A DNA stretch of 64,000 nucleotides from the NCBI GenBank assembly GCA_030426385.1, contig JAUHYI010000011.1, positions 1 through 64,000 of the forward strand, written 5' to 3'. The number at the start of each line of letters is the position of its first letter. Within the stretch, counting starts at the first letter, position 1. Positions 36,001 to 45,067 of this stretch are shown here, one piece after another. The notes under the pieces are model-generated. The model had not been told where the DNA came from, did no database searches, and saw only the letters and a list, made by a program, of their open reading frames with translations. Both the position numbers and the translations under genes were made by a program. The stretch comes from Phycisphaerae bacterium. Its GTDB lineage: Bacteria > Planctomycetota > Phycisphaerae > Phycisphaerales > Phycisphaeraceae.

Positions 36001-36909
36001 GATAGCGGAGCGATGATGCCGGAGATGGCGGGTCAAGATGTGGTGGTTGAACAGCGAAGCGGGGTGGGTTTGCCGATGCCGGTGGACGCGACGGTGTCCG
36101 TGGATGATGGGCAAGCCATGGCCAGCACCGATGCGGGTGTGCCGGTTTTCATTGCCAACGAATTTGGGCGCGGTCAAACGTTGTTACTGAATATGGCGTT
36201 GCAACATTATGTGACGTTGCGTGCTGCGGGGCAGGGCGGTGCGTTGCGTGAAATGATTAACCCATGGTTGGAACAGGCGGGATTGCCACGAGAAATACGA
36301 TTGGATGCTGTCGGTGATCATGATGCCAGAGCACGCCTGTTTCCCTATACCCGCGGTTCGATGCGATTGATCGGGCTGTTGCGCCCGCATAAACGGTTAG
36401 CCGATGAGACCGATGCTTTTGTTGACCTGATGCCGCGTCCGTTTGTGTTGCATGTTGGTAAGCCGGGTCACGTGTATGACATTATCAATCGAACATACCT
36501 GGGCTATCGCGACAGTTTGGATCTGAGCATCGAACCAGCCATGCCGTATGTGTTTGCCGTCCTGCCTTATCGCGTGACCGGGGTGCATGGTGATGTGACG
36601 GTTGTTGGCGTTGATGAAAAAGCATCGCAGCCGCTGCGCGGCATAACATTGAACGCCGCGGTGCAGGCTTCGAGCGAGTCGATAACCGGCGAACATGTAA
36701 TTCACGTTCAGGTGACCGATGCTCAAGGTCGACATCGTCCGGAATATGACGTGGACATTCTGGCCACGGACGGCAAGGCGACGCATGCGATCACGTTGGG
36801 ATTCAACGATCCGTCTGGCGTTTGGACATTCGAACTCGAAGATGTGGCCACGGGTACGACCAGTGAAGTAACCGGCATCGTGCCATCAATTGATGGTGAA
36901 TCCAAATAA
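33055..36909 (+). CDS. Giant secreted GH42-like glycoside hydrolase
   Basis: 1284 residues; ATG at 33055 with GAAAGG five bases upstream. Signal peptide MIRILFCSLIWFAMSGLLLWTLPAAHA, likely cut after AHA. An N-terminal amidotransferase-like fold (about 60-300: DVIVLGWLNTSIIPAEVEQ; GGAGLVVFNPKVL), beta-sandwich domains (about 310-500), then a GH42-like barrel (about 500-850): YTLGDDQGMMLTY, FGQYLAKRYETIAALNEAWGTGYTAF and HVGFEGPLKDD, and a second amidotransferase-like domain (LPMVLSLSDAESRAIRDFVKSGG). It shares its plan with the 1349-residue enzyme upstream (YxSIAxLNxxW, GGxxVxxxxPG motifs), so the two may be distant paralogues. Substrate probably a beta-galactoside-type chain. Confidence 0.75.
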   Translation: MIRILFCSLIWFAMSGLLLWTLPAAHADPIVLPRFNPWHTDPVYSELRMDVVTAHTPWAKPYAGRPMRVVAIAPRWTQRDSVELMQRFDFSITPIMTLRSHTWGDENAPHYAWIAYGTKALVTERALDALADGPDVIVLGWLNTSIIPAEVEQKIFDAVAGGAGLVVFNPKVLSEKLQAVIAESRLVEPAVGYRLVDGFASRQLPPLMTEARPLVGEGVRLYETPSLGRIAVVDYGRPLVPYPQVGSWSSSYLTPPLIDSDATRDFHHDYYTSFAGRCILWAGKNMPQVAMTGWTELSNALVVENNGITLGRLQVVDAPAGAVVELTIRDDGGVVEQRVTTPVGTHGFIDLSSGPIKSGDHFADVILRRADGHVLDWGTHAFTTSTSVQIVSIDVPNQAVVDRRSVAIRVTNAGEVDGKELVVEATDTHGRLVWSDTRSAAMDVSFEMDLSGALASHCEVRVMLRGDGRVLAESRADVLLQAVHPHVDEFEFGGWASTSRDFVMRQAAGVMVDHGLSGGIVVGDMDAWARMNVHPIAYITRYYPKNPPGRGLMERMPCLTDPEFLAQEKDKLTKAVLEKKRYSPAGYTLGDDQGMMLTYQDACISQTCLAAFGQYLAKRYETIAALNEAWGTGYTAFDEVMPLSYDDALSDGHYPRWADHRMYMDKLFVDTHEWARDVVREVDPGAHVGFEGPLKDDSWYGYAWKAILERMDLMAVYPNPWKFDIVRSFKPAHMNFGAWYGGYPMYQNEYDLRSYPWFMLFNGCNNYLFFRMYGGSEAGHPAEGIGPDLRPARSLTVTTQQVHRIQRGIDRLVLGATYQDGGVAVMHSRSSVHATTVTPDIPMRDFKTDPAWSEYLAEPNSKWALNTEAALRLLDDLGLPFVMVDRTDVAAGALEKRGVRMLVLPMVLSLSDAESRAIRDFVKSGGIVVTDVRPGVFDEHIQWRSTGALDDVLGIKRNDVVNAPLVEQWIDVAQGEQRLVKRDSGAMMPEMAGQDVVVEQRSGVGLPMPVDATVSVDDGQAMASTDAGVPVFIANEFGRGQTLLLNMALQHYVTLRAAGQGGALREMINPWLEQAGLPREIRLDAVGDHDARARLFPYTRGSMRLIGLLRPHKRLADETDAFVDLMPRPFVLHVGKPGHVYDIINRTYLGYRDSLDLSIEPAMPYVFAVLPYRVTGVHGDVTVVGVDEKASQPLRGITLNAAVQASSESITGEHVIHVQVTDAQGRHRPEYDVDILATDGKATHAITLGFNDPSGVWTFELEDVATGTTSEVTGIVPSIDGESK

Positions 36910-36942
36910 CGCCATGCGTATCAATCGAAGTGGAACCCACCC

Positions 36943-38487
36943 ATGTTAAACCCCATGATTCAAGTTGAAGATATTCGTGCGTTCGATGCGTCGCTAAAAC
37001 GCCGTATCGAGCGATACCAGGAAAAGCTGCGCGACTGGCTGGCGCCGCACCGATTGACGTTGGCCGAGGCGCGTGTGCATAAGGTGCTGGTACCGATGGT
37101 GGGGGTGTACACGCCGGGTTGGCAGGCATTGCCCGCGTGTTCATGGGAATATGTGGAACTGATTACGCATGAGGGTTTGGTGGGTACCGGAGAATGGCCA
37201 GTCGATTTGCCCGACGCGTCACGTCAAGTGATTGAGGAACTTCGGCAAAATCCGGGCCGCAATCTGTTGGGTTTAGAATTGGAAGAGCCACTGTTCATGG
37301 CATGGTGGGATCTGGTGGGGCAGGTGCTGGGCAAGCCGTTGCACAAGCTATGGGCGGAGTTGTTTGAACGAGGATTTGATCCGCCGGACCGTGTGCCGAT
37401 GGCAGCGTATACATGGCAACGTTTCCCCGATGCGAACGGTAATGATGCGGTGACGTTTGAGAGTTGGCCTGAACATGCGAAGATGCGCGCAGATCAAGGG
37501 TGGCCTGCGATCAAGATGTCCCTGTGTGCGTATCAACCTGAAGACCATATCGAACTGATTCACAATGTGCGTCAGGCGATCGGTCCCGATGTACGCTTGC
37601 GTTTCGATGCGCACGGTTCGTGGAATTTTCAGGAAGCGCGTCGGGTGCTGCACGCGGTTCAGGATTGCAATATTGAATTGGCAGAGCAACCGATCAACGC
37701 GCTGTTGCCTCAGCGATTTTTTCCCGATGGTGAAACGATCCCGGATGCATCGCGGGGCAGCTACCAGTCCGAATACTATTTTCGATTGATGACGCAATTG
37801 CGGCATGAACAGATTATTCCATTGAGCTGTCACTGGTGGACGCCGCCGATTATTCATCCGCGCGGAGCCAGCGTGCAAAGCAATCAATGGGAACCGAACT
37901 GGCACATGATGCAACGATACGATGCTGCAGATGTGTCGTCATCGGATATCTGGCTGGGCGTGTGGGGATTCTGGCGCATTTATGAATTGGCCAAGTTCAT
38001 GGGGATGAACGTAACTTGTCACAGTAATTTTGAAATGTGCCTGCAATTGTATTTTCGGTGTGCGATGACAACCGCGCTCATGGTGGATCAGGCGTCGGCG
38101 GGTTTATACCTGGGTGCCACGCCGCGGACGAGTCATCCGATTGACAACGAAACCATCCAGGTATCCGACGATGTGATTGAGGGTGGGCAATTCGATTGGA
38201 CGGGCGGACATGTGCAACTGACCGATGCCCCGGGGCATGGGTTGCGATTGGATCCGGCACGACTGGAAAAATATCGTTACACCGAGGAGGCCGTCCAGCC
38301 ACACCGTCAGTATGCGCGAAAAATTTATGATCATTACCAGTTGGATCGGCCTCGTCGCACCACGCAGTCGGGGTGGCCCAAGCCATCGGGGCCCGAACAT
38401 TTTGATCGGCAGACCTATCCCTACGCAGTGTCTCACATTCTTCAGGCCCAGGATACGCAAGACGTTGACACGCAGTTGAACCGATAG
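36943..38487 (+). CDS. Enolase-superfamily (mandelate racemase-like) dehydratase
   Basis: A 514-residue protein, longer than the usual 370-450. It keeps the barrel with Lys191 (AIKMSL), metal ligands Asp222 (RFDAHGSW) and Glu248 (IELAEQPI), a third acidic position in SSSDIWLG and a catalytic-type His360 (TCHSNFEM). This pattern fits sugar-acid dehydratases of the mandelate racemase/glucarate type, which make 2-keto-3-deoxy acids. That product is what a DapA-family aldolase (42722) would cleave. The start is 33 bp after the giant GH42-like gene and the stop is one base before the next start, so it is in an operon. Confidence 0.8.
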   Translation: MLNPMIQVEDIRAFDASLKRRIERYQEKLRDWLAPHRLTLAEARVHKVLVPMVGVYTPGWQALPACSWEYVELITHEGLVGTGEWPVDLPDASRQVIEELRQNPGRNLLGLELEEPLFMAWWDLVGQVLGKPLHKLWAELFERGFDPPDRVPMAAYTWQRFPDANGNDAVTFESWPEHAKMRADQGWPAIKMSLCAYQPEDHIELIHNVRQAIGPDVRLRFDAHGSWNFQEARRVLHAVQDCNIELAEQPINALLPQRFFPDGETIPDASRGSYQSEYYFRLMTQLRHEQIIPLSCHWWTPPIIHPRGASVQSNQWEPNWHMMQRYDAADVSSSDIWLGVWGFWRIYELAKFMGMNVTCHSNFEMCLQLYFRCAMTTALMVDQASAGLYLGATPRTSHPIDNETIQVSDDVIEGGQFDWTGGHVQLTDAPGHGLRLDPARLEKYRYTEEAVQPHRQYARKIYDHYQLDRPRRTTQSGWPKPSGPEHFDRQTYPYAVSHILQAQDTQDVDTQLNR

Positions 38488-38488
38488 C

Positions 38489-41400
38489 ATGTACAGCACC
38501 ATTTCAAAAATTGCGTTGACTGTGCAGACATCGGCCCCGGGATTCGATGTGGGGCAAGGTCGATATTTTCCGCTCGGTCGTGTCAGTCAACAAGTCTACG
38601 CGCTGCTGTGGGATCCATGGATGCTTGCGTTTTGTGACAAGCCCCCGGTCACGCGCGGCCCGAACGAACCGATCGACGATCCAAGTCACACCCTGTTGCT
38701 ATACACGAACCCTACGCAAGCGTCGGATATCGACGCGGCACAGACAGTGATTGCTGCGGGTGGGCATGTGATTTTCAATCGTCCGGAACCTGAGGTATTC
38801 GAATCCATTGCCGTGTTGCATGATCTGGGCCGCCCGCCTGCGTCGATCACGTCGTTGTGTGAGCGCTGGAATTTAGGTGAGTATGCCAGTCGCGATTATT
38901 ACTACAAAGCGCGGGAACGGTTTTATCGCATCGACGTTCCATCTGAATGTGCGTTGTCATACATCGGCGACAACCCGGACCTGGTCGTGTTACCCCACGC
39001 GGGCATATTTACGGGCGATCCGTTCGCGGTGATGGATCATTACTGGCATTTCCCGAAACGCGAAGCGCTGCTGCTTGATTTGGCGACATTGTTGGGTGAT
39101 GCGATGGGGCGATTGATTCATGGTGGCGTGATGCGCGGTGATGACGGGCTGTCGCATGAACATGCGGGATTGCGTCGGGATTTTCATGCGTTTGGATTTG
39201 CCTATCAAACCGTGTTGGAATACGCACGTTGTCTTGGGCGACAGGCTGATGCAATGAATCAAGCGGCCAGGGCTGCTGCGATCACTATCCAAGCTGCGCG
39301 AACATTACGGCAGGGTGATACGTCCCGTGCTCGTAAGCAACTAGCTGAGGCATGTGCACAACTGGGTACATGCTATCAAACGCTCGAACCTCACCCCGCG
39401 ACGTTCGTGGACACATTGCACGGCGGCGGGTTGCTCGACGGCATCGGTTATTTTGAATTTGATTGGCCACAGCACACGGCAGACACGTTACGTCGTTATC
39501 TACGTCTGACACAGGACACGGATTATCGTGTCAATCTGGATTTTGCGGCGACATCATGGCGATACATGGCCGAACGGTTTCCGCGATTAATCGAAGAATT
39601 GCGACAGGCCGCCGACGATGGACGCATCGAATTGGTGAATGGGACACTGAATCAACCCTATCCACCATTGCATTCGCTCGACAGTCAGTTGCGTCAGTAT
39701 GACATGGGGCTGGAAATTTATGAGCGTTTGTTTGGCCGACAGCCGAAGATTCTGGCATCGCAGGAATTTGCATTCAGTAGCCAGACGCCAGCGATTTTGG
39801 CACAGTACGGTTATCGTGGTGCGGTGATGCGCGTGCAGCATTTCGCGGATACGCCGACGATCAATGAACCCTTTATTGATTGGGCATCACCCGATGGGCG
39901 ATCCGTTTTAACCATCCCATCGCACGGCGACAAAAGCGAACGTCGCAATGAATTGACCTACGACAACTTGCATTTGAAAATTTATGCAGCGAGGCAGGAA
40001 GGCATTCGACCATCGGTGTTCAGTTGCATGGGAGACGTGACGTTCTATCGCCCCATGCGCGAGGAGCTGGCACGTGTCTGCCAACATATGCCAGCGTTGG
40101 GACGATTCGCTTGTTGGAACCAATGTTTTGATGACATGCCAGTGGATACACCCTCGAACACACTAGCGAACACACCAGCAATCCGACAATTCACCATGGA
40201 TGATTTCCAAACTGATCGTCTGGTGATGATGGACCCTCGCTATCCCAGCAGCGCCATGTCGGGCAATTTCATTGAGCATGGGTTGCGAAGTATGTCTGCG
40301 TCACATCTGTTTATGGCCGCAGACATGATTGATGCGATGTTGGGTGATGGCATGATGGATCGGTCCGAGTATTGGGAGGATTTACTCAATCATCAGGGCC
40401 ACGATACGTACATCGTGCCCAATTATCCCGCAGGCGGATTCATGGGAGGCGTGAACGATCCGGATTCACGTCATGCTGGTCATGCGATGCCGACGGTGGC
40501 TGAATATCAGGGCACATGGCATGACCAAACCATACGGGAGACGACGGCAGCGCGACTCGCGCAAAGCGAACAAGTCGCCCGTCAGTTGATCAAGAATCGT
40601 TTGCGCGATCGGGTATCGGCACAGACTGGCTCGGCGTGCTGGGCGATTTACAATCCCAGCGCCGCGCGCGTGGTGGTGGTTCGCTTGCCCGATACCGATC
40701 AACAGGTTCGGCTGAATTTGCCAGCATGGTCGGTGACAACACTGGCTGACGGTGATGTGGCAGGTGTCGTTGATGATGATGTAAACAGGCCGGGTGTTGA
40801 GCCAAGTGTGGCTGTCGATTCCGATTCGTGGACGTTGCAGAATAGTTTGGTGAGTGCGACGTTTGATCCGTTAACCGGCCAATTGTTGCAGTTCATGCGA
40901 TGTAATGACGGTTCGGCGATTGTGCGTTCCGGCGGGCATCGATTTGTTGTCGCGGGAAAGGATGAGGCAGGTTGTGAGCAAGTTTGCCATAACGCGCGGA
41001 TTGTTGCCCATGGTCCCATGCAGGCTGTCCTGGAATTTGATATTGAATTACGGCAGGCGAATCTGGTGATGGCCCGGTTGTTATCGCGGGTGACGATGAA
41101 TGTCGATGAGCCGTTGTTACGTTTTGAAACCACGGTGGCCCAGGCTGATGAAAACAATCGGGATTTGCCGGTGATGACGGTTCTGTCTTTGCAAGGCGAT
41201 CAATGGGAAAATCATCTCGGCGTATGTTTCGATGTGCCTGACGACGATGCGATTTGGGAACGGGGTCATTTTAATGTGCTCGAACCCACGAATCATCACC
41301 GGCTATTCAGCCCCAATTTGTTGTTAGCACGTGGGGAACGCATCGATACGACATTCATTAATTTCGGCAACGCGATCTACAAGCGGGATGGTTCCCAGAT

Positions 41401-41881
41401 TTGTCAGTTGATGATTTATGAAAACGAACCGACGCGTTGTTTTGAATACATGGTGGGTGTTGCAGATGATCAGCCCGTTATCCAGGCTCGTGCTGCGGTG
41501 CAGCCTGTGTATGTCGAGCGCATCGTGCCCTCATCACACAGTCAAACCTCGGTAACCGATGTCATGGTTTTCAATCGGCCATGGGTCGATATTGATCATC
41601 CAGCCATTGAGCTGATCAGTTGCGCTCGTGTGGCTGATGGCATTCGCTACCGTTTGGCGAACACTCGCAGTCGTCCTGTTCATACGAGCATTCGAGTGGT
41701 TGGATATTCGGAGACGGCCTATCTCACTGATTTTTTAGGGCGATCAAGAACACCTGTTGATGTTGGTCATGGTCGTTATGACATCCAATTCGCATCCTGC
41801 GAAATCGTAGAGCTACATATTCCCACAAGTAAACACGAAAAACACAAGAAAAAGGAAACTCATGAAAACACTGAACGATAA
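38489..41881 (+). CDS. GH38-like (alpha-mannosidase fold) protein
   Basis: 1130 residues, no signal peptide. The N-terminal 300 residues are of unclear fold. A GH38/GH57-type barrel follows (about 305-600): FDWPQHTADTLRRYLRL, RIELVNGTLNQPYPPLHSLDSQLRQYDMGLEIYERLFG, ILASQEFAFSSQTPAILAQYGYRGAVMR. A helical bundle and large beta domains (about 760-1110: NSLVSATFDPLTGQLLQF) match GH38 C-terminal parts. The canonical zinc HxD and the usual nucleophile context (DxFGxS) are replaced (here QEFAFSS), so catalysis may differ or be lost. The Lys-rich tail (KHEKHKKKETHENTER) overlaps the ribosome site and first codons of the SDR gene. Confidence 0.65.
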   Translation: MYSTISKIALTVQTSAPGFDVGQGRYFPLGRVSQQVYALLWDPWMLAFCDKPPVTRGPNEPIDDPSHTLLLYTNPTQASDIDAAQTVIAAGGHVIFNRPEPEVFESIAVLHDLGRPPASITSLCERWNLGEYASRDYYYKARERFYRIDVPSECALSYIGDNPDLVVLPHAGIFTGDPFAVMDHYWHFPKREALLLDLATLLGDAMGRLIHGGVMRGDDGLSHEHAGLRRDFHAFGFAYQTVLEYARCLGRQADAMNQAARAAAITIQAARTLRQGDTSRARKQLAEACAQLGTCYQTLEPHPATFVDTLHGGGLLDGIGYFEFDWPQHTADTLRRYLRLTQDTDYRVNLDFAATSWRYMAERFPRLIEELRQAADDGRIELVNGTLNQPYPPLHSLDSQLRQYDMGLEIYERLFGRQPKILASQEFAFSSQTPAILAQYGYRGAVMRVQHFADTPTINEPFIDWASPDGRSVLTIPSHGDKSERRNELTYDNLHLKIYAARQEGIRPSVFSCMGDVTFYRPMREELARVCQHMPALGRFACWNQCFDDMPVDTPSNTLANTPAIRQFTMDDFQTDRLVMMDPRYPSSAMSGNFIEHGLRSMSASHLFMAADMIDAMLGDGMMDRSEYWEDLLNHQGHDTYIVPNYPAGGFMGGVNDPDSRHAGHAMPTVAEYQGTWHDQTIRETTAARLAQSEQVARQLIKNRLRDRVSAQTGSACWAIYNPSAARVVVVRLPDTDQQVRLNLPAWSVTTLADGDVAGVVDDDVNRPGVEPSVAVDSDSWTLQNSLVSATFDPLTGQLLQFMRCNDGSAIVRSGGHRFVVAGKDEAGCEQVCHNARIVAHGPMQAVLEFDIELRQANLVMARLLSRVTMNVDEPLLRFETTVAQADENNRDLPVMTVLSLQGDQWENHLGVCFDVPDDDAIWERGHFNVLEPTNHHRLFSPNLLLARGERIDTTFINFGNAIYKRDGSQICQLMIYENEPTRCFEYMVGVADDQPVIQARAAVQPVYVERIVPSSHSQTSVTDVMVFNRPWVDIDHPAIELISCARVADGIRYRLANTRSRPVHTSIRVVGYSETAYLTDFLGRSRTPVDVGHGRYDIQFASCEIVELHIPTSKHEKHKKKETHENTER

Positions 41882-42629
41882 AGTAGCGATTGTAACCGGC
41901 GCCGCATCGGGTATTGGTGAGGCCATTGCATTGAAACTGGCCCAGCGTGGTGCCAGTGTGATGGTGGCTGATATTCAAGATGAAGCGGGCCAACAGGTGG
42001 TGGAGACGATCAAAAGCCAAGGCGGTCAGGCGTCCTACATTCATTGTGATATTGCCAACACACAAGAGGTGGAGGCAATGGTGGGCGCAACCGTGGCAAC
42101 ATTCGGACGGCTCGACATTCTGTGCGCGAACGCAGGACGACAGATAGAGAAAAAACTATTGGATACCAGTGATGACGAATGGGATGCAGTGATTGATACG
42201 AATCTCAAAGGAACGTTTTTGTGTTGCCGCGCTGCGGTGCGTCAGATGATCCAGACGGGCGGTGGCAATATTATTGCCACCGGTTCGGTGTTAAGCCTCG
42301 TGGCTGAACCTGTGTTGGCGGCGTATTGTGCTTCCAAAGGTGGTATTTTGCAATTGATCAAAAGTATTGCCACGGATTATGGTATGCAGAATATTCGTGC
42401 TAATTGCGTATGTCCGGGCTATATCAACACACCTTTGGGTGACAAATATTTTGAGATTCAGTACGATCCGCAGGCAGCACGCGATGCGGCTGATGCCATG
42501 CATGCGATAGGACGCATGGGCGAGCCGGAAGAAGTGGCCAACTGCGTCGCGTTTTTGGCTGGTGATGATGCCTCGTTTATCACTGGGTCATCGCTGGTTG
42601 TTGATGGTGGTTTGATCGCCAAGGTGTAG
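41862..42629 (+). CDS. SDR-family oxidoreductase
   Basis: A 255-residue classical short-chain dehydrogenase. Cofactor loop TGAASGIG (12-19), Asp after the second strand (VMVADIQD), which favours NAD, the NAG motif in CANAGRQ, catalytic Ser142, Tyr155 and Lys159 (YCASK). The C-terminus DGGLIAKV is typical. It probably oxidises a sugar or sugar acid for the dehydratase/aldolase steps next to it. It starts inside the end of the GH38-like gene (20 bp overlap), with AAGGAA before the ATG. Confidence 0.92.
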   Translation: MKTLNDKVAIVTGAASGIGEAIALKLAQRGASVMVADIQDEAGQQVVETIKSQGGQASYIHCDIANTQEVEAMVGATVATFGRLDILCANAGRQIEKKLLDTSDDEWDAVIDTNLKGTFLCCRAAVRQMIQTGGGNIIATGSVLSLVAEPVLAAYCASKGGILQLIKSIATDYGMQNIRANCVCPGYINTPLGDKYFEIQYDPQAARDAADAMHAIGRMGEPEEVANCVAFLAGDDASFITGSSLVVDGGLIAKV

Positions 42630-42721
42630 GTCAATCACAAGTGGTTCCATAAGCCCATCAATGCCAAGCCAGACAATGTCAATCAAACAAGGTCGCTTTG
42701 TATAAATAAGCAGGTATGTCC

Positions 42722-43675
42722 ATGAGTGTTAAAACTAATATCGCTGGAGTTCTTCCCGTGTTCTGTACGCCGTTTCATGAGGATGGCACGTTGGACGTGT
42801 CAACGCTGGAACGCGAGATTGACTGGCTGTTTGATCAGGGTGTGAATGGTGTGGTTTTTGCGATGGTTTCGGAAGTATTACGGCTGTCGGATACAGAACG
42901 CATGGCTGTGGCCCAGCGGGTTTGTGCCCGTGCGCAGGGACGCGGCGTGTCGGTGATCAGTGTGGGTTCGGAAAGTACTCATCAAGCCTGTGAGTTTGCA
43001 CAACACGCGGTATCGGTTGGAGCCGATGCATTGATGGCGATTCCGCCAATGGGCACAGCATTGAATGATGAGCAGATTTATGATTACTACAGGCAAATTG
43101 TGGAGTCGGTCACAATTCCGGTTGTGGTGCAGGATGCCAGTGGATATCTGGGCAGGCCGATATCGATTGCGGTGCAGGCACAACTATGGCAAGCCTATGG
43201 CGACCGCGTGATGTTCAAGCCTGAAGCTCAGCCGATCGGCCCGCGCCTGTCGCAACTACGCGATGCGACGAATGGACAGGCGAATATTTTCGAAGGCACA
43301 GGTGGTTTGCTATTGGCCGATAGCTATCGTCGGGGTGTCGCTGGTACGATGCCCGGCGCTGATTTTATCGTAGTAGTTATGGCTCTTTGGCAGGCGCTGG
43401 AAAGCGGCGACAAATGGCGCGTCGAATCACTCTCCTGTTTGTTGACGTCGGCTATCGCACCATTGACCAGTCTGGACATGTACCTGGCCGTGGAAAAGCA
43501 TCTGCTTGTGCGCCAAGGGGTGTTCAACAATACCATCGTTCGTGGGCCGGTGGGAGCAACGCCTGACGCCGAACAATTGGCTGAGATTGATCGTTTGTTT
43601 GATCGCATGTTGGCCCACACGAGGCTCAAAGATTCACCATCGTCGAACATCAACACGATTGTCGAATGTTCGTAG
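42722..43675 (+). CDS. DapA-superfamily aldolase-like protein with altered active site
   Basis: A 317-residue barrel. The start is set at ATG 42722, since AGG lies seven bases before it; the ATG two codons upstream is too close. Schiff-base Lys166 is kept (VMFKPEA), but the usual catalytic Tyr in the IPVxxYNxP motif is replaced (IPVVVQDASG), and the GTTGE loop reads FAMVSEVLRLS. It is therefore not a normal DapA. Similar variants occur near sugar-acid dehydratases, where they act on 2-keto-3-deoxy or related acids, so a dehydratase-aldolase or lyase role is plausible. Last gene of block B; converges with the AraC-type regulator. Confidence 0.8.
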   Translation: MSVKTNIAGVLPVFCTPFHEDGTLDVSTLEREIDWLFDQGVNGVVFAMVSEVLRLSDTERMAVAQRVCARAQGRGVSVISVGSESTHQACEFAQHAVSVGADALMAIPPMGTALNDEQIYDYYRQIVESVTIPVVVQDASGYLGRPISIAVQAQLWQAYGDRVMFKPEAQPIGPRLSQLRDATNGQANIFEGTGGLLLADSYRRGVAGTMPGADFIVVVMALWQALESGDKWRVESLSCLLTSAIAPLTSLDMYLAVEKHLLVRQGVFNNTIVRGPVGATPDAEQLAEIDRLFDRMLAHTRLKDSPSSNINTIVECS

Positions 43676-43678
43676 TCG

Positions 43679-44941
43679 TTAGTCATCGAGTGTTTGATCG
43701 CGCGTGGATTTGGTGGACCCGCTGGCGCGACCCCACCGGCGGAATTCGGTTGGTGATACACCCGTCTCGCGTCGGAACGCGGCGCTGAATTTCGAGGGAT
43801 AACTAAAACCGCAACGCACGGAGATGGAGCCCAGATCCAGCATGGTTAACAGGAGTAATTCCTTGGCGCGCTCGATTCGTTTGAGCGTAATGTGTTGATG
43901 GGCTGTTCTGCCAAACGTGTGACGGAAATGATTTTCCAGTGTCGGCCTTGAGACGCCGACTTCGCTGAGCACATCGCGGACGGTAATGCCTTCGGCGAAG
44001 TTGTCTTGAATAAATTTTACAGCGGTGATGAGGATGGGATCATACACCGCGAGTGTTTGAGTCGATTGCCGATCGACCACCCGGACTGGATCGACATGAA
44101 TCGCCAGACTTGGCAATGGCTGGCCTCGCATCATGGCGTCGAGGGCTTTGGCGGCTTGCCAGCCGATCGTTTCGCAGCCATGGTCGATCGCGGAAATGGG
44201 TGGGCTTGCCAGTTCGCAAATGGCCTCATCGTCATCGACACCCAGCACGGCAAGGTGGTCCGGCACATCAATGCCCAGTTCATCACAGGCTGCGACGATG
44301 GGCCTGGCTTCTTCGGATGACCATGCAAACAATGCGGTACGTCCCTGGAGTTGGGGCAGTTGTGTTTTGAGTCGATGTATCTCGCGCGTCCACTGATTTT
44401 TTTTGTCGGCGACGAGCCATTGCTGTGGACTGCTCGGCCCCAGGTCAAAGCATGAGAACCCGGCGTCCTTGGCGAGGTCGGCGAACGCCTGGATGCGAAA
44501 CGCTCTGAAGGCCGGGTTGCCCCCGTAGGTTGCGAACCGACTAAAGCCGAGCCCGCGGAAATAATCAAACGCCATGCGAGCGACGGCTTTGCTGTTACTG
44601 GTGACGTGGGGGATATCCTTGGCCACGGCTGCGCCACCTACGCTCACCGCAGGTGCGCCGCGGCGTTTGATGGCCTCGACGGCGCCTTGGGCGATGGGGT
44701 CAAAGATGATGCCGTCGTATCGCGGGGCCTGCTCAATCGCAGTCACCTGAACGACGGGTCCGAGCTGGCCGACGAATTCCCAAGGCCCGTGCGTCCGGGC
44801 ATAGCTCACGATGCCAGCGATGATACCCCGTCCATATCCATAGCCCAGGCCGATGGAGATCAGCACCTTCGGATTGATCCGTCTGTCCCGATTACGAGGT
44901 TTTTGTGTATTCATTTTCAAATAAGGTAAGTGATGTTTCAT
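43679..44941 (-). CDS. AraC-family regulator with LacI-type sugar-binding domain (XylR-like)
   Basis: A 420-residue regulator, ATG at 44941 (an ATG nine codons in is also possible). The N-terminal part (about 20-300) is a periplasmic-binding-protein fold as in LacI effectors (VLISIGLGYGYGRGIIAGIVSYAR; DGIIFDPIAQGAVEAIKRRGAPAVSVGG; VLGVDDDEAICELASPPISAIDHG). The C-terminus (about 305-405) has two helix-turn-helix units (VRDVLSEVGVSRPTLENHFRH; GSISVRCGFSYPSKFSAAFRRETG). This is the layout of XylR of enteric bacteria, which activates sugar operons. It is divergent from block C and probably controls it, and perhaps block D, where AraC-like direct repeats occur. Confidence 0.92.
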   Translation of the reverse strand: MKHHLPYLKMNTQKPRNRDRRINPKVLISIGLGYGYGRGIIAGIVSYARTHGPWEFVGQLGPVVQVTAIEQAPRYDGIIFDPIAQGAVEAIKRRGAPAVSVGGAAVAKDIPHVTSNSKAVARMAFDYFRGLGFSRFATYGGNPAFRAFRIQAFADLAKDAGFSCFDLGPSSPQQWLVADKKNQWTREIHRLKTQLPQLQGRTALFAWSSEEARPIVAACDELGIDVPDHLAVLGVDDDEAICELASPPISAIDHGCETIGWQAAKALDAMMRGQPLPSLAIHVDPVRVVDRQSTQTLAVYDPILITAVKFIQDNFAEGITVRDVLSEVGVSRPTLENHFRHTFGRTAHQHITLKRIERAKELLLLTMLDLGSISVRCGFSYPSKFSAAFRRETGVSPTEFRRWGRASGSTKSTRDQTLDD

Positions 44942-45067
44942 TTATGTCAATCGTTTGGCCCTGTTGCGGCGTATGCTTATTAACACTGACGTGCTTTCTA
45001 CCCATGTGTGTGATCTAAAAATGTTGTGTTTTCTTTTATCGCAGTAACCGAATTGACTGGAGGAAAA

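Noticed and set aside
42722-43675. Housekeeping dapA (lysine synthesis)
   Set aside because: The catalytic Tyr is replaced, the GTTGE loop is altered, and the gene sits among sugar genes; the same context argument applies to 23138-24097.
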